DNA from: Snodgrassella sp. CFCC 13594
GTDB lineage: Bacteria > Pseudomonadota > Gammaproteobacteria > Burkholderiales > Neisseriaceae
Assembly: GCF_001590725.1 (NCBI RefSeq)
Contig: NZ_LQXR01000002.1
Coordinates: 124,001 to 188,000, forward strand
Direction: 5' to 3'
DNA length: 64,000 bases
Part shown: positions 56,580 through 64,000 of the stretch, piece after piece
Position numbering within the stretch: the stretch's first letter is position 1
Layout of the letters: each line of letters begins with the position of its first letter
The notes under the pieces: generated by a model
Databases searched by the model: none
Told to the model about the DNA's origin: nothing
Seen by the model: only the letters and a program-made list of their open reading frames with translations
Program-made: the position numbers and the translations under genes

Positions 56580-57416
56580 TTATCCTGGTATATAGCTGAA
56601 ATGGTGGCAGCTAATCATAAAGCCATGTTTTAAATATAGTCGATGCGCATTATTCCTGCTCGGGTCAACACGTGAGTCTGCATGCACAGAACCGCATCCT
56701 TCTGCGCTGGCAATGTTTTTAATTTCTTCAAGCAGCTGGCTGGCATAACCTTTACGAACTGAGTCTTCACTGGTGACAAGGTCGTCAATGTGTAAATAGC
56801 GCCCAGATGCAAAGTTGGTGCTGATGCGAAAGCCACAAACAGCGACTGCACTTTGCTTTCCTTCTTCAAAAATCCCCAATAGGCGGTAACCTTCTGCTTG
56901 TTGAATAGTAACCATATCTTGGAATTGGGCCAAATCTCGAATATTGGGACGCAATACATGCATGACACCAAAAGCCGTACTGATTTCGTTGGGCAATAGC
57001 TCGCGAATTTGGGTTTGGAGTGCTGGTATTTCTGCGTTTTTGCTTATTTCTATCGGAGGCAGTATTGGTTGCTCTTTTTGTTGAAGGGCCGCTTCTAGAG
57101 AAACGGGTTGATCCTCTTGGCCTTGTTCTTCCAAAAGTGATTTGCAATCAATAATTCGAAGATCATTGTCATGGGCAAAATCCATGAGGAAATGAAACAT
57201 GGCGGGGTTAATTTGTTCCAATTTTCTGTCTACAGCAACACATCGAATTTGTTCAACCAAGATAGGACGAACCCATTGATGATAAGAAAGACGATGTCCT
57301 TGATCAAATGAGGAAAGGACGCCACACAGACGCTCAGCCCAATCGCTGGGGCGAAATTTTTTACCACTCTGGGTAAGGCCTTGAATCACGATTTCATAAG
57401 GATTGCAGATTAGCAT
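56580..57416 (-). CDS. DUF3579 domain fused to GNAT acetyltransferase
   Basis: This is a protein of about 278 residues. The first 90 residues (YEIVIQGLTQSGKKFRPSDW, then ERLCGVLSSF and MFHFLMDFAHDNDLRI) are DUF3579. The last 140 are a GNAT N-acetyltransferase with the acetyl-CoA loop VRKGYASQLLEEI and the C-terminal RLYLKHGF segment. Between them is a linker of about 40 residues rich in Glu and Gln. The ATG at 57416 (MLICNPYEIV) has AGAGGG upstream; longer starts lack one. The acetyl acceptor is unknown. Confidence 0.75.
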   Translation of the reverse strand: MLICNPYEIVIQGLTQSGKKFRPSDWAERLCGVLSSFDQGHRLSYHQWVRPILVEQIRCVAVDRKLEQINPAMFHFLMDFAHDNDLRIIDCKSLLEEQGQEDQPVSLEAALQQKEQPILPPIEISKNAEIPALQTQIRELLPNEISTAFGVMHVLRPNIRDLAQFQDMVTIQQAEGYRLLGIFEEGKQSAVAVCGFRISTNFASGRYLHIDDLVTSEDSVRKGYASQLLEEIKNIASAEGCGSVHADSRVDPSRNNAHRLYLKHGFMISCHHFSYIPG

Positions 57417-57458
57417 ATTGCCCTCTTGGTCAATCGTCAGCATGTGCATGAGGCACAC

Positions 57459-58418
<960 letters not shown>

Positions 58419-58457
58419 ACCGATTATTCAAGTTATGTAATTTATGAGGGGTTGATG

Positions 58458-59780
58458 ATGAATAAACATGTGTTGAGCGCTGCGGCTTTATTGGCTGCAA
58501 TCATGCCTGCGATGGCCATGGCAGATGGTGTGGCCGATTGGTGGAAGCCAATTTCTGAGATTAATGCTGGTGATACTGCGTGGATTATGACGTCTGCTGT
58601 ATTGGTGCTGTTTATGACAGTGCCAGGCTTGGCTCTGTTTTATGGTGGTATGGTACGTAAGAAAAATGTTTTGGGCACCATGATGCAAAGTTTTGCAGTA
58701 GCCGCTTTGGTTAGTGTGGTGTGGATGGTGGTGGGGTATTCATTTGCGTTTACACCTGGTAATGCTTTCATTGGGGGCTTTGACCGCTTTTTCTTAAGTG
58801 GCATGGGTGTAGATATGGCTAAGGAAATGACCACAATTTATGGTGGCAGCGGTACTGTCCCAGAAACAGTGTTTATGTTTTTCCAAATGACCTTTGCCAT
58901 TATTTCTACCGCCATTATTACTGGTGCTTTTGCCGAGCGCATGAAGTTTTCAGCCATGTTGCTGTTTTCGGCTGTTTGGGCTGCTTTGGTGTATGCACCT
59001 GTGTGCCACTGGGTATGGGGTGGCGGTTTCATGGGTGAAGGCGGCGTTTTGGATTTTGCTGGCGGTACTGTTGTACACATCAATGCAGGTGTGGCCGGTT
59101 TGGTGGCTGCAATAATGATAGGCAAACGCTTAGGTTACGGCAAAGAAGCGATGGCGCCGCACAACATGACCTTAACCTTAACGGGTGCTGCTATGTTGTG
59201 GGTCGGTTGGTTTGGTTTCAATGCCGGTTCTGCTGGTGCAGCAAATGCTTCTGCGGGTATGGCCATGGCTGTCACCCAAATTGCTGCAGCTTCGGCTGCT
59301 TTAACTTGGATGCTGTGTGAAAAATTGGCAGGTCACAAACCTTCTGCTTTGGGTATGGCCTCCGGTGCCGTTGCTGGGTTGGTGGGGATTACGCCTGCTG
59401 CTGGTTTTGTAGGTCCGCAGGCAGCCTTGGTGATTGGGATTCTGACGGCCGCCGGTGCTTACTTCGCTTCTGTCGTAATTAAACGTAAGCTGGGTTATGA
59501 CGATTCTTTGGATGCTTTTGGGATTCACGGAGTGGGCGGCATCATTGGTGCTATTCTGACGGGTTTGCTGTTCACTAACTCCATCTTTGGCGGTGACGCA
59601 TCAGCGGGTAGTCAAGTTCTAACGCAGCTGAAAGATGTGGTGATCACCATTGTATACAGCGGCGTGGCAACATTCATTATTCTTAAAGTGGTGGGTCTGA
59701 TTTGTGGTGGTTTGCGCGTGGAAGCAGATGCAGAGCGTGAAGGCTTGGATTTAACCACCCACGGTGAACGAGTTGAATAA
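58458..59780 (+). CDS. amtB: Ammonium channel AmtB
   Basis: AmtB conducts ammonia through the inner membrane and is inhibited by GlnK. The protein has about 440 residues: a signal-peptide-like N-terminus, eleven hydrophobic segments and the channel signature ending DFAGGTVVHINAGVAGLV. The twin histidines are in VHINAG and DAFGIHGVGG, the entrance aromatic gate in VGWFGFNAGSAG. It starts at ATG 58458 after GAGGGG and ends before a terminator. Confidence 0.95.
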   Translation: MNKHVLSAAALLAAIMPAMAMADGVADWWKPISEINAGDTAWIMTSAVLVLFMTVPGLALFYGGMVRKKNVLGTMMQSFAVAALVSVVWMVVGYSFAFTPGNAFIGGFDRFFLSGMGVDMAKEMTTIYGGSGTVPETVFMFFQMTFAIISTAIITGAFAERMKFSAMLLFSAVWAALVYAPVCHWVWGGGFMGEGGVLDFAGGTVVHINAGVAGLVAAIMIGKRLGYGKEAMAPHNMTLTLTGAAMLWVGWFGFNAGSAGAANASAGMAMAVTQIAAASAALTWMLCEKLAGHKPSALGMASGAVAGLVGITPAAGFVGPQAALVIGILTAAGAYFASVVIKRKLGYDDSLDAFGIHGVGGIIGAILTGLLFTNSIFGGDASAGSQVLTQLKDVVITIVYSGVATFIILKVVGLICGGLRVEADAEREGLDLTTHGERVE

Positions 59781-59805
59781 TCCCTATTAGAATGAAATAA
59801 GTGTT

Positions 59806-59836
59806 TTAAAAGCCTGCTAAACAGCAGGCTTTTTGG
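59806..59836 (+). terminator. Rho-independent terminator after amtB
   Basis: AAAAGCCTGCT and AGCAGGCTTTT enclose AAAC and are followed by TT. A DUS 11/12 match (GGGCTGCCTGAA) lies directly after it at 59842. Confidence 0.85.
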
Positions 59837-59904
59837 TATTTGGGCTGCCTGAAAAGCAGGCTGATGATTTGTGGAGCAATAACGTTGCAAGGCGATTGCA
59901 TGCT

Positions 59905-60375
59905 TCAGCGATGCAAGTAGCTGTGTAGAAATTGCAGGGCAAATTCGACGGCTTGTTGCCTGATGTCGCTACGATCGCCAGCAAAGATTTTGTGTTTGGC
60001 CCAAATGCGCTGCTTAGAGGCCAAACCAAACCAAACCAAACCCACAGGCTTGTCGGCCGTGCCTCCAGTGGGGCCCGCTATGCCGGAAATAGAGAGGGCA
60101 TAATCGGCCTTGGCGTCTATCAATGCGCCTAATGCCATTTCGCGTACACATTCTTCACTAACAGCACCATAATGGCGCAAAGTGGTTTCATTGACGTTGA
60201 GTAATTTCGTTTTGGCATGATTGCTGTAGGTAACATAGCCCATGTTAAACCAAGCAGAACTGCCCGATAGCCGAGTGAATTCCGCTGCCAATAGACCGCC
60301 CGTACATGATTCCGCGCACGTCACCGTGTGATTCAGCGTCACCAGTTCTTGGGTAATCGTTTCAAGCATGCTCAT
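59905..60375 (-). CDS. pncC: Nicotinamide-nucleotide amidohydrolase PncC (CinA C-terminal family)
   Basis: PncC converts nicotinamide mononucleotide to nicotinic acid mononucleotide for NAD recycling. The protein has about 156 residues. The family signature VTCAESCTGGLLAAE has the catalytic serine region, and SGIAGPTGGTADKPVGLVWF and YVTYSNHAK follow. The start at ATG 60375 overlaps the pgi end by 14 bases. In the middle, CCAAA is repeated four times (60021-60040) across the conserved PVGLVWFG codons. Confidence 0.9.
   Translation of the reverse strand: MSMLETITQELVTLNHTVTCAESCTGGLLAAEFTRLSGSSAWFNMGYVTYSNHAKTKLLNVNETTLRHYGAVSEECVREMALGALIDAKADYALSISGIAGPTGGTADKPVGLVWFGLASKQRIWAKHKIFAGDRSDIRQQAVEFALQFLHSYLHR
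60021..60042. repeat. Pentanucleotide repeat (CCAAA)4 inside pncC
   Basis: CCAAA occurs four times in tandem followed by CC. Gain or loss of a unit would shift the frame in the middle of PncC. The codons encode a conserved motif, so the repeat may simply reflect codon choice. Confidence 0.6.
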
Positions 60376-62011
60376 GATGGTGTTCCCTGAAATAATCAAT
60401 CAGACCGTTGGTAGAGGCGTCATGTGCCAATGGATCGGTATTGCTCAGTTGAGGCTCAATTTTTTTAGCCAACACTTTGCCATATTCGACGCCCCACTGA
60501 TCAAAAGAATTGATGCCCCAAATGACACCTTGCACAAAGACTTTGTGTTCATACAAAGCCAATAGCATGCCTAAATTAAATGGTGTTACCGCATCCAGTA
60601 ATAAAGTATTGGATGGCTGGTTGCCCGGAAACACCTTTTGTGGGGCCAGCATGTCGCGTTGTTTGTTGTCGAGATGGGCCAGTTCAGCATAGGCCTCATC
60701 CAGTGTTTTGCCTCGCATCAGGGCTTCAGTTTGCGCCAAGGCATTGGCCACCAAAACCTTATGTTGCTCGCTGACGTGGTAAAAACTATTCATCGGGACG
60801 ATGAAATCAGCCGCAATCAATCGTGGCCCTTGATGGAGAAGTTGAAAAAAGGCGTGTTGGCAATTGACGCCTTCTTCTCCCCAGATGACGGGCCCAGTAT
60901 CGAAGTCCAGATGTTCGCCATACCGCCCCGTTTGTTTGCCATTGCTTTCCATGTCCAATTGTTGCAAGTGCGCAGGAAGACGGCGTAATCCATGATCATA
61001 AGGAATGATGGCTTGGCTGGTGGTGGCGTAAAACGTGTTGTACCACAATCCAATTAGGCCCATCAAAACGGGCATGTTGTGTCGCAGTGGGGCATGGAAA
61101 AAATGTTCATCCATGGCATGACCGCCTGCTAAGAAATCACGGAAATGCCGCGTCCCGATGGCGCACATAACAGATAAGCCGATGGTGGACCACACTGAGT
61201 ATCGGCCACCCACCCAGTTGAACATGGCAAAGACGTTTTCAGGCGCGATGCCAAAAGTTTGGGCTTTATCAACATTGCTGGAAATGGCCACAAAATGCTG
61301 GGCAATGTCGGCTTCAGTGAAGCCTTTCTGTAAAAACCACCGTCGGGCCGTTTGTGCGTTGAGTATGGTTTCCGGCGTGGTGAACGATTTGCTGGCGACA
61401 ATGAATACCGTAGTGGCCGGGTTAATGTGATCCAATACCCGCATTAAGCTGGCGCCGTCGACATTGGCTACGTAATGGATATTGATGTTTTGGTGAAAAG
61501 GGCGCAGAGCCAATGTCACCATTTGTGGCCCCAAGTGTGACCCGCCAATGCCGATATTAACCACGTCGGTGATGCGTTCGCCGTGGGCACCGCGATGGAT
61601 GCCGTTGTGTAACGATTCAGCAAAAGCCAAGGCGCGGTTGAGTTCGCGGTGGATGTCGGGCACCACATTGTGGCCGTCGACATACACTTCAGCGCCTTCA
61701 GGCAGCCTCAGTGCTGTGTGTAAGACGGCTCGGTCTTCGCTGACATTGATTTTGTCGCCCCTACGCATTTTGTCCATCCAGCTATGCAAATCAGCGGCTT
61801 GTGCGAGTTCAATCAGCAAAGACAACGTGTCTTCGGTGATGCGGTTTTTGCTGTAATCCAACAGCAGACCATTGAGTTTTTCGTGCATGCGCGCAAAGCG
61901 TTGCGTATCTTGTTCAAACAAGGCACGCATGTGTAAAAATCGGGTACTGCGCTGATGTTGGTGCAGCTGTGCCCAAATGGCGGTTTGATTGATGGGGCAC
62001 TGTCGATTCAT
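60362..62011 (-). CDS. pgi: Glucose-6-phosphate isomerase
   Basis: Pgi interconverts glucose 6-phosphate and fructose 6-phosphate. The protein has about 549 residues and both PGI signatures (IGGSHLGPQMV, VASKSFTTPETILNA, FNWVGGRYSVWSTIGLS), with the catalytic histidine and lysine near the C-terminus (GVNCQHAFFQLLHQG and SFDQWGVEYGKVLAKKI). ATG 62011 was preferred over a TTG. It overlaps the next gene pncC at its 3' end and lies 46 bases after orn on the same strand. Confidence 0.95.
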   Translation of the reverse strand: MNRQCPINQTAIWAQLHQHQRSTRFLHMRALFEQDTQRFARMHEKLNGLLLDYSKNRITEDTLSLLIELAQAADLHSWMDKMRRGDKINVSEDRAVLHTALRLPEGAEVYVDGHNVVPDIHRELNRALAFAESLHNGIHRGAHGERITDVVNIGIGGSHLGPQMVTLALRPFHQNINIHYVANVDGASLMRVLDHINPATTVFIVASKSFTTPETILNAQTARRWFLQKGFTEADIAQHFVAISSNVDKAQTFGIAPENVFAMFNWVGGRYSVWSTIGLSVMCAIGTRHFRDFLAGGHAMDEHFFHAPLRHNMPVLMGLIGLWYNTFYATTSQAIIPYDHGLRRLPAHLQQLDMESNGKQTGRYGEHLDFDTGPVIWGEEGVNCQHAFFQLLHQGPRLIAADFIVPMNSFYHVSEQHKVLVANALAQTEALMRGKTLDEAYAELAHLDNKQRDMLAPQKVFPGNQPSNTLLLDAVTPFNLGMLLALYEHKVFVQGVIWGINSFDQWGVEYGKVLAKKIEPQLSNTDPLAHDASTNGLIDYFREHHHEHA

Positions 62012-62057
62012 AATGGATTCATGGCAGTTGGTGGGCAATTCGTGTGGGCTTGTAATC

Positions 62058-62600
62058 TCACACCTTTAAAAAATGGGCGCGATAGTATTTCATCTCTTCG
62101 ATGCTTTCCTGAATGTCATCTAATGCTTGATGTGCCCCTTTTTTAACCACCCCTTTGGCGATGGCTGGATTCCAGCGTTTGGCCAATTCTTTTAAGGTAG
62201 ATACGTCTAGGTTGCGGTAGTGAAAGTAGGCTTCCAGCTTGGGCATATAGCGTGCCATGAAACGTCGATCTTGATGAATGGAGTTGCCACACATGGGCGA
62301 GGCTTTTTCAGGCAGCCATTGGCTTAAGAAGTTCAATAAATTTTGTTCGACTTCAGCTTCTGTGAGCGACGATGCTTTGACCTTGGCCACTAGACCCGTA
62401 CGGTTATGCGTGGCCGTATTCCATGCATCCATGTGGTCAATAATCGTGTCGGGTTGATGGATAACATAAACATCGGATTGGGCCAATACGTTTAAATTGG
62501 CATCGGTGATGATCATGGCCACTTCGATGATGCGATCAGTGTCTGGATTGAGGCCGGTCATTTCCATGTCCAGCCAGGCGAGGTTGTTGGGATTTTGCAT
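62058..62600 (-). CDS. orn: Oligoribonuclease
   Basis: Orn degrades short oligoribonucleotides to mononucleotides and is usually essential. The 180-residue protein has the DEDDh motifs: [11 protein letters not shown] (Asp, Glu), [17 protein letters not shown], and the final [16 protein letters not shown]. It precedes pgi on the same strand. ATG 62600 starts [11 protein letters not shown]. Confidence 0.95.
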   Translation of the reverse strand: MQNPNNLAWLDMEMTGLNPDTDRIIEVAMIITDANLNVLAQSDVYVIHQPDTIIDHMDAWNTATHNRTGLVAKVKASSLTEAEVEQNLLNFLSQWLPEKASPMCGNSIHQDRRFMARYMPKLEAYFHYRNLDVSTLKELAKRWNPAIAKGVVKKGAHQALDDIQESIEEMKYYRAHFLKV

Positions 62601-62792
62601 GCGGATGGATTCGCTTATTTGTTGAGTTAATGGTGCTCATTCTATCACTTTGTATTGTAGACGCACGAATGCCCCATTCAACCGCATTGGAGTTGCCTGA
62701 AAAACCGTTCATTTCCCTGAGCTGCTTGCGGTAAAATGCACTTAGATTCATTATGTATTGATACGTCGCACCCATTTAGGATATTCACGCGC

Positions 62793-64000
62793 ATGCTCAC
62801 CTCGCTTTCTGCCAACACAGTATACCTGTTGTTTTTGTTGTTTTTTGCCATCAGCGTTTTAGGGCAGCTGTGGCTCTCCTTTCGCCAAAGTAAAACGGTG
62901 TTGGCTCATCGCGCCAACGTGCCCGCGGCTTTTGTGGGTGTCGTGTCTTTGTCGGAGCACCAAAAAGCAGCCGACTACACGTTGGCCAAACAACGTTTGG
63001 CGCGTTATGAAATTTTGTTTCAAGCAGGCTTGTTGCTGGTGTTTACCTTGGGTGGTGGCTTAGATGCATTGGCGCGAGTCAGCCAACTGCTGGTGGCACA
63101 GCCGATCATGCAAGGAGTGGTCTTGATTGGGCTATTTGCGTTGGTTAGTATGGTGCTGTCGTGGCCGTTGGCGCTCTACCGCAGTTTTCGCCTGGAAGCG
63201 CGTTTCGGATTTAACCAAATGCGATTGGCTACGTTTGTGCTTGATCAGCTCAAAGGCGTGATGTTGGCGGTGGTAATTGGCACACCGCTGCTGTTTGCGG
63301 TGATTTATTTGATGGGTGCAATGGGGCGTTGGTGGTGGTTGTATGTGTGGTTGCTGTGGGTCGCGTTTTCGTTGTTGCTGATGTGGGCCTATCCCAAATG
63401 GTTGGCACCTTTATTTAATCAATTTGTGCCCTTGACGGATGATGCATTGCGTATGCGCATCGACAACCTATTGCAGCGCACAGGGTTTCGCAGTGACGGT
63501 ATTTTCGTGATGGATGGCTCCAAACGCAGCGGCCATGGCAACGCCTATTTCACTGGTTTAGGTAAGCACAAACGCATTGTTTTTTTTGATACCTTATTGA
63601 AAAACATGTTGCCTGAAGAGGTTGAAGCTGTCTTGGCACATGAGCTGGGTCATTTTGCGCACAAGCATGTTTTCAAACAGATGCTGATGACGTTTGTACT
63701 GGCCTTGGTGTTGTTGTTTGTATTGGGGCTATTGTTGCCGCAAGCGGGGTTTTATCTGGGCTTGGGTGTACATTTTCCCAGTTACGCCATGGCGTTATTG
63801 CTGTTTATGCTGGTTTTGCCCGTGTTTACTTTTCCTTTCTCTCCTTTGACCAGCGTATTGTCGCGCAAAAATGAGTTTGAAGCTGATCGTTTTGCAGCTC
63901 AATATGCCCAAGCGCAAGATTTAATCCATGCCCTCACAAAATTGTATCGGCACAATGCGGCCAGTTTGGTGAGTGATGTCTGGTATTCTCGATTCTATGA
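62793..64000 (+). CDS. M48-family membrane metalloprotease (CAAX-protease/Ste24-like), 3'-truncated by window edge
   Basis: The frame runs open from ATG 62793 to the window end, more than 402 residues. It starts with a hydrophobic helix (NTVYLLFLLFFAISVLG) and has several more. The zinc site is HELGHFAHKH (HExxH) and a downstream glutamate is in EFEADRFAAQY. FVMDGSKRSGHGNAYFTG just before matches the Ste24/M48 peptidases of Proteobacteria. TAGGAT precedes the start. The C-terminus lies outside the window. It probably degrades or matures membrane proteins. Confidence 0.88.
   Translation, partial: MLTSLSANTVYLLFLLFFAISVLGQLWLSFRQSKTVLAHRANVPAAFVGVVSLSEHQKAADYTLAKQRLARYEILFQAGLLLVFTLGGGLDALARVSQLLVAQPIMQGVVLIGLFALVSMVLSWPLALYRSFRLEARFGFNQMRLATFVLDQLKGVMLAVVIGTPLLFAVIYLMGAMGRWWWLYVWLLWVAFSLLLMWAYPKWLAPLFNQFVPLTDDALRMRIDNLLQRTGFRSDGIFVMDGSKRSGHGNAYFTGLGKHKRIVFFDTLLKNMLPEEVEAVLAHELGHFAHKHVFKQMLMTFVLALVLLFVLGLLLPQAGFYLGLGVHFPSYAMALLLFMLVLPVFTFPFSPLTSVLSRKNEFEADRFAAQYAQAQDLIHALTKLYRHNAASLVSDVWYSRFY

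Overview
The window looks like chromosomal DNA from a member of the Neisseriaceae (Betaproteobacteria). The main evidence is the 12-mer AGGCTGCCTGAA, which recurs in both orientations in genes, between genes and as inverted pairs. It matches the Simonsiella-type dialect of the Neisseriaceae DNA uptake sequence (DUS). Many encoded proteins are also Neisseria-like, for example the P1/FadL-type porin and the M50-like membrane protein. The genus cannot be settled from sequence alone. No phage, insertion sequence, CRISPR array or integron was seen.

Layout. 1-7.8 kb: the end of a homocysteine methyltransferase gene, two small envelope proteins, recQ, aroG, a queuosine pair (queF and a precursor transporter) and a glutamate-type symporter. 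8.1-16.9 kb, all on the minus strand: a fatty-acid degradation locus (tetR-fadE, then fadL-fadN-fadA) with a promoter and two tandem operator-like palindromes in front of tetR. 17-30.9 kb: housekeeping genes including moeB, two TsaC-family genes, sco, hisG-NYN/LOTUS-hisD, speA, hpt, argE-cybC, an S4 protein, rnm-yciO and a catalytically degenerate M50-like protein. 31.1-37 kb: a complete pgaABCD operon for poly-N-acetylglucosamine. 37-46 kb: mgtE-prmC, a gamma-carbonic anhydrase with a 47-residue lipoprotein, prlC, xseB-ispA, a lipoprotein and a phytase-like esterase. 46-51 kb: tRNA-Leu, initiator tRNA-Met, mutS and mltA. 51.1-55.4 kb: a compact five-gene operon with a FimV-like TPR membrane protein, a receiver-like protein, an Arf/MglA-like small GTPase and two Roadblock-like proteins. 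This is the best candidate here for a little-described system. 55.6-64 kb: rpoH, a DUF3579-GNAT fusion, glnK-amtB, pncC, pgi, orn and a partial M48 protease.

Seven genes in the first 26 kb (recQ, the queuosine transporter, fadA, fadN, fadL, fadE and speA, the last one twice) are each broken by what looks like a single missing base, and yciO probably lacks one base just after its start codon. All are deletions, none is accompanied by a nonsense substitution, and none was found after 30 kb. This points to sequencing or assembly error at short base runs more than to decay, but real inactivation cannot be excluded from the sequence alone.

Functionally the window combines fatty-acid use, polyamine, histidine, arginine and aromatic amino-acid synthesis, ammonium uptake, biofilm polysaccharide secretion and a possible GTPase-based switch for polarity or pili.
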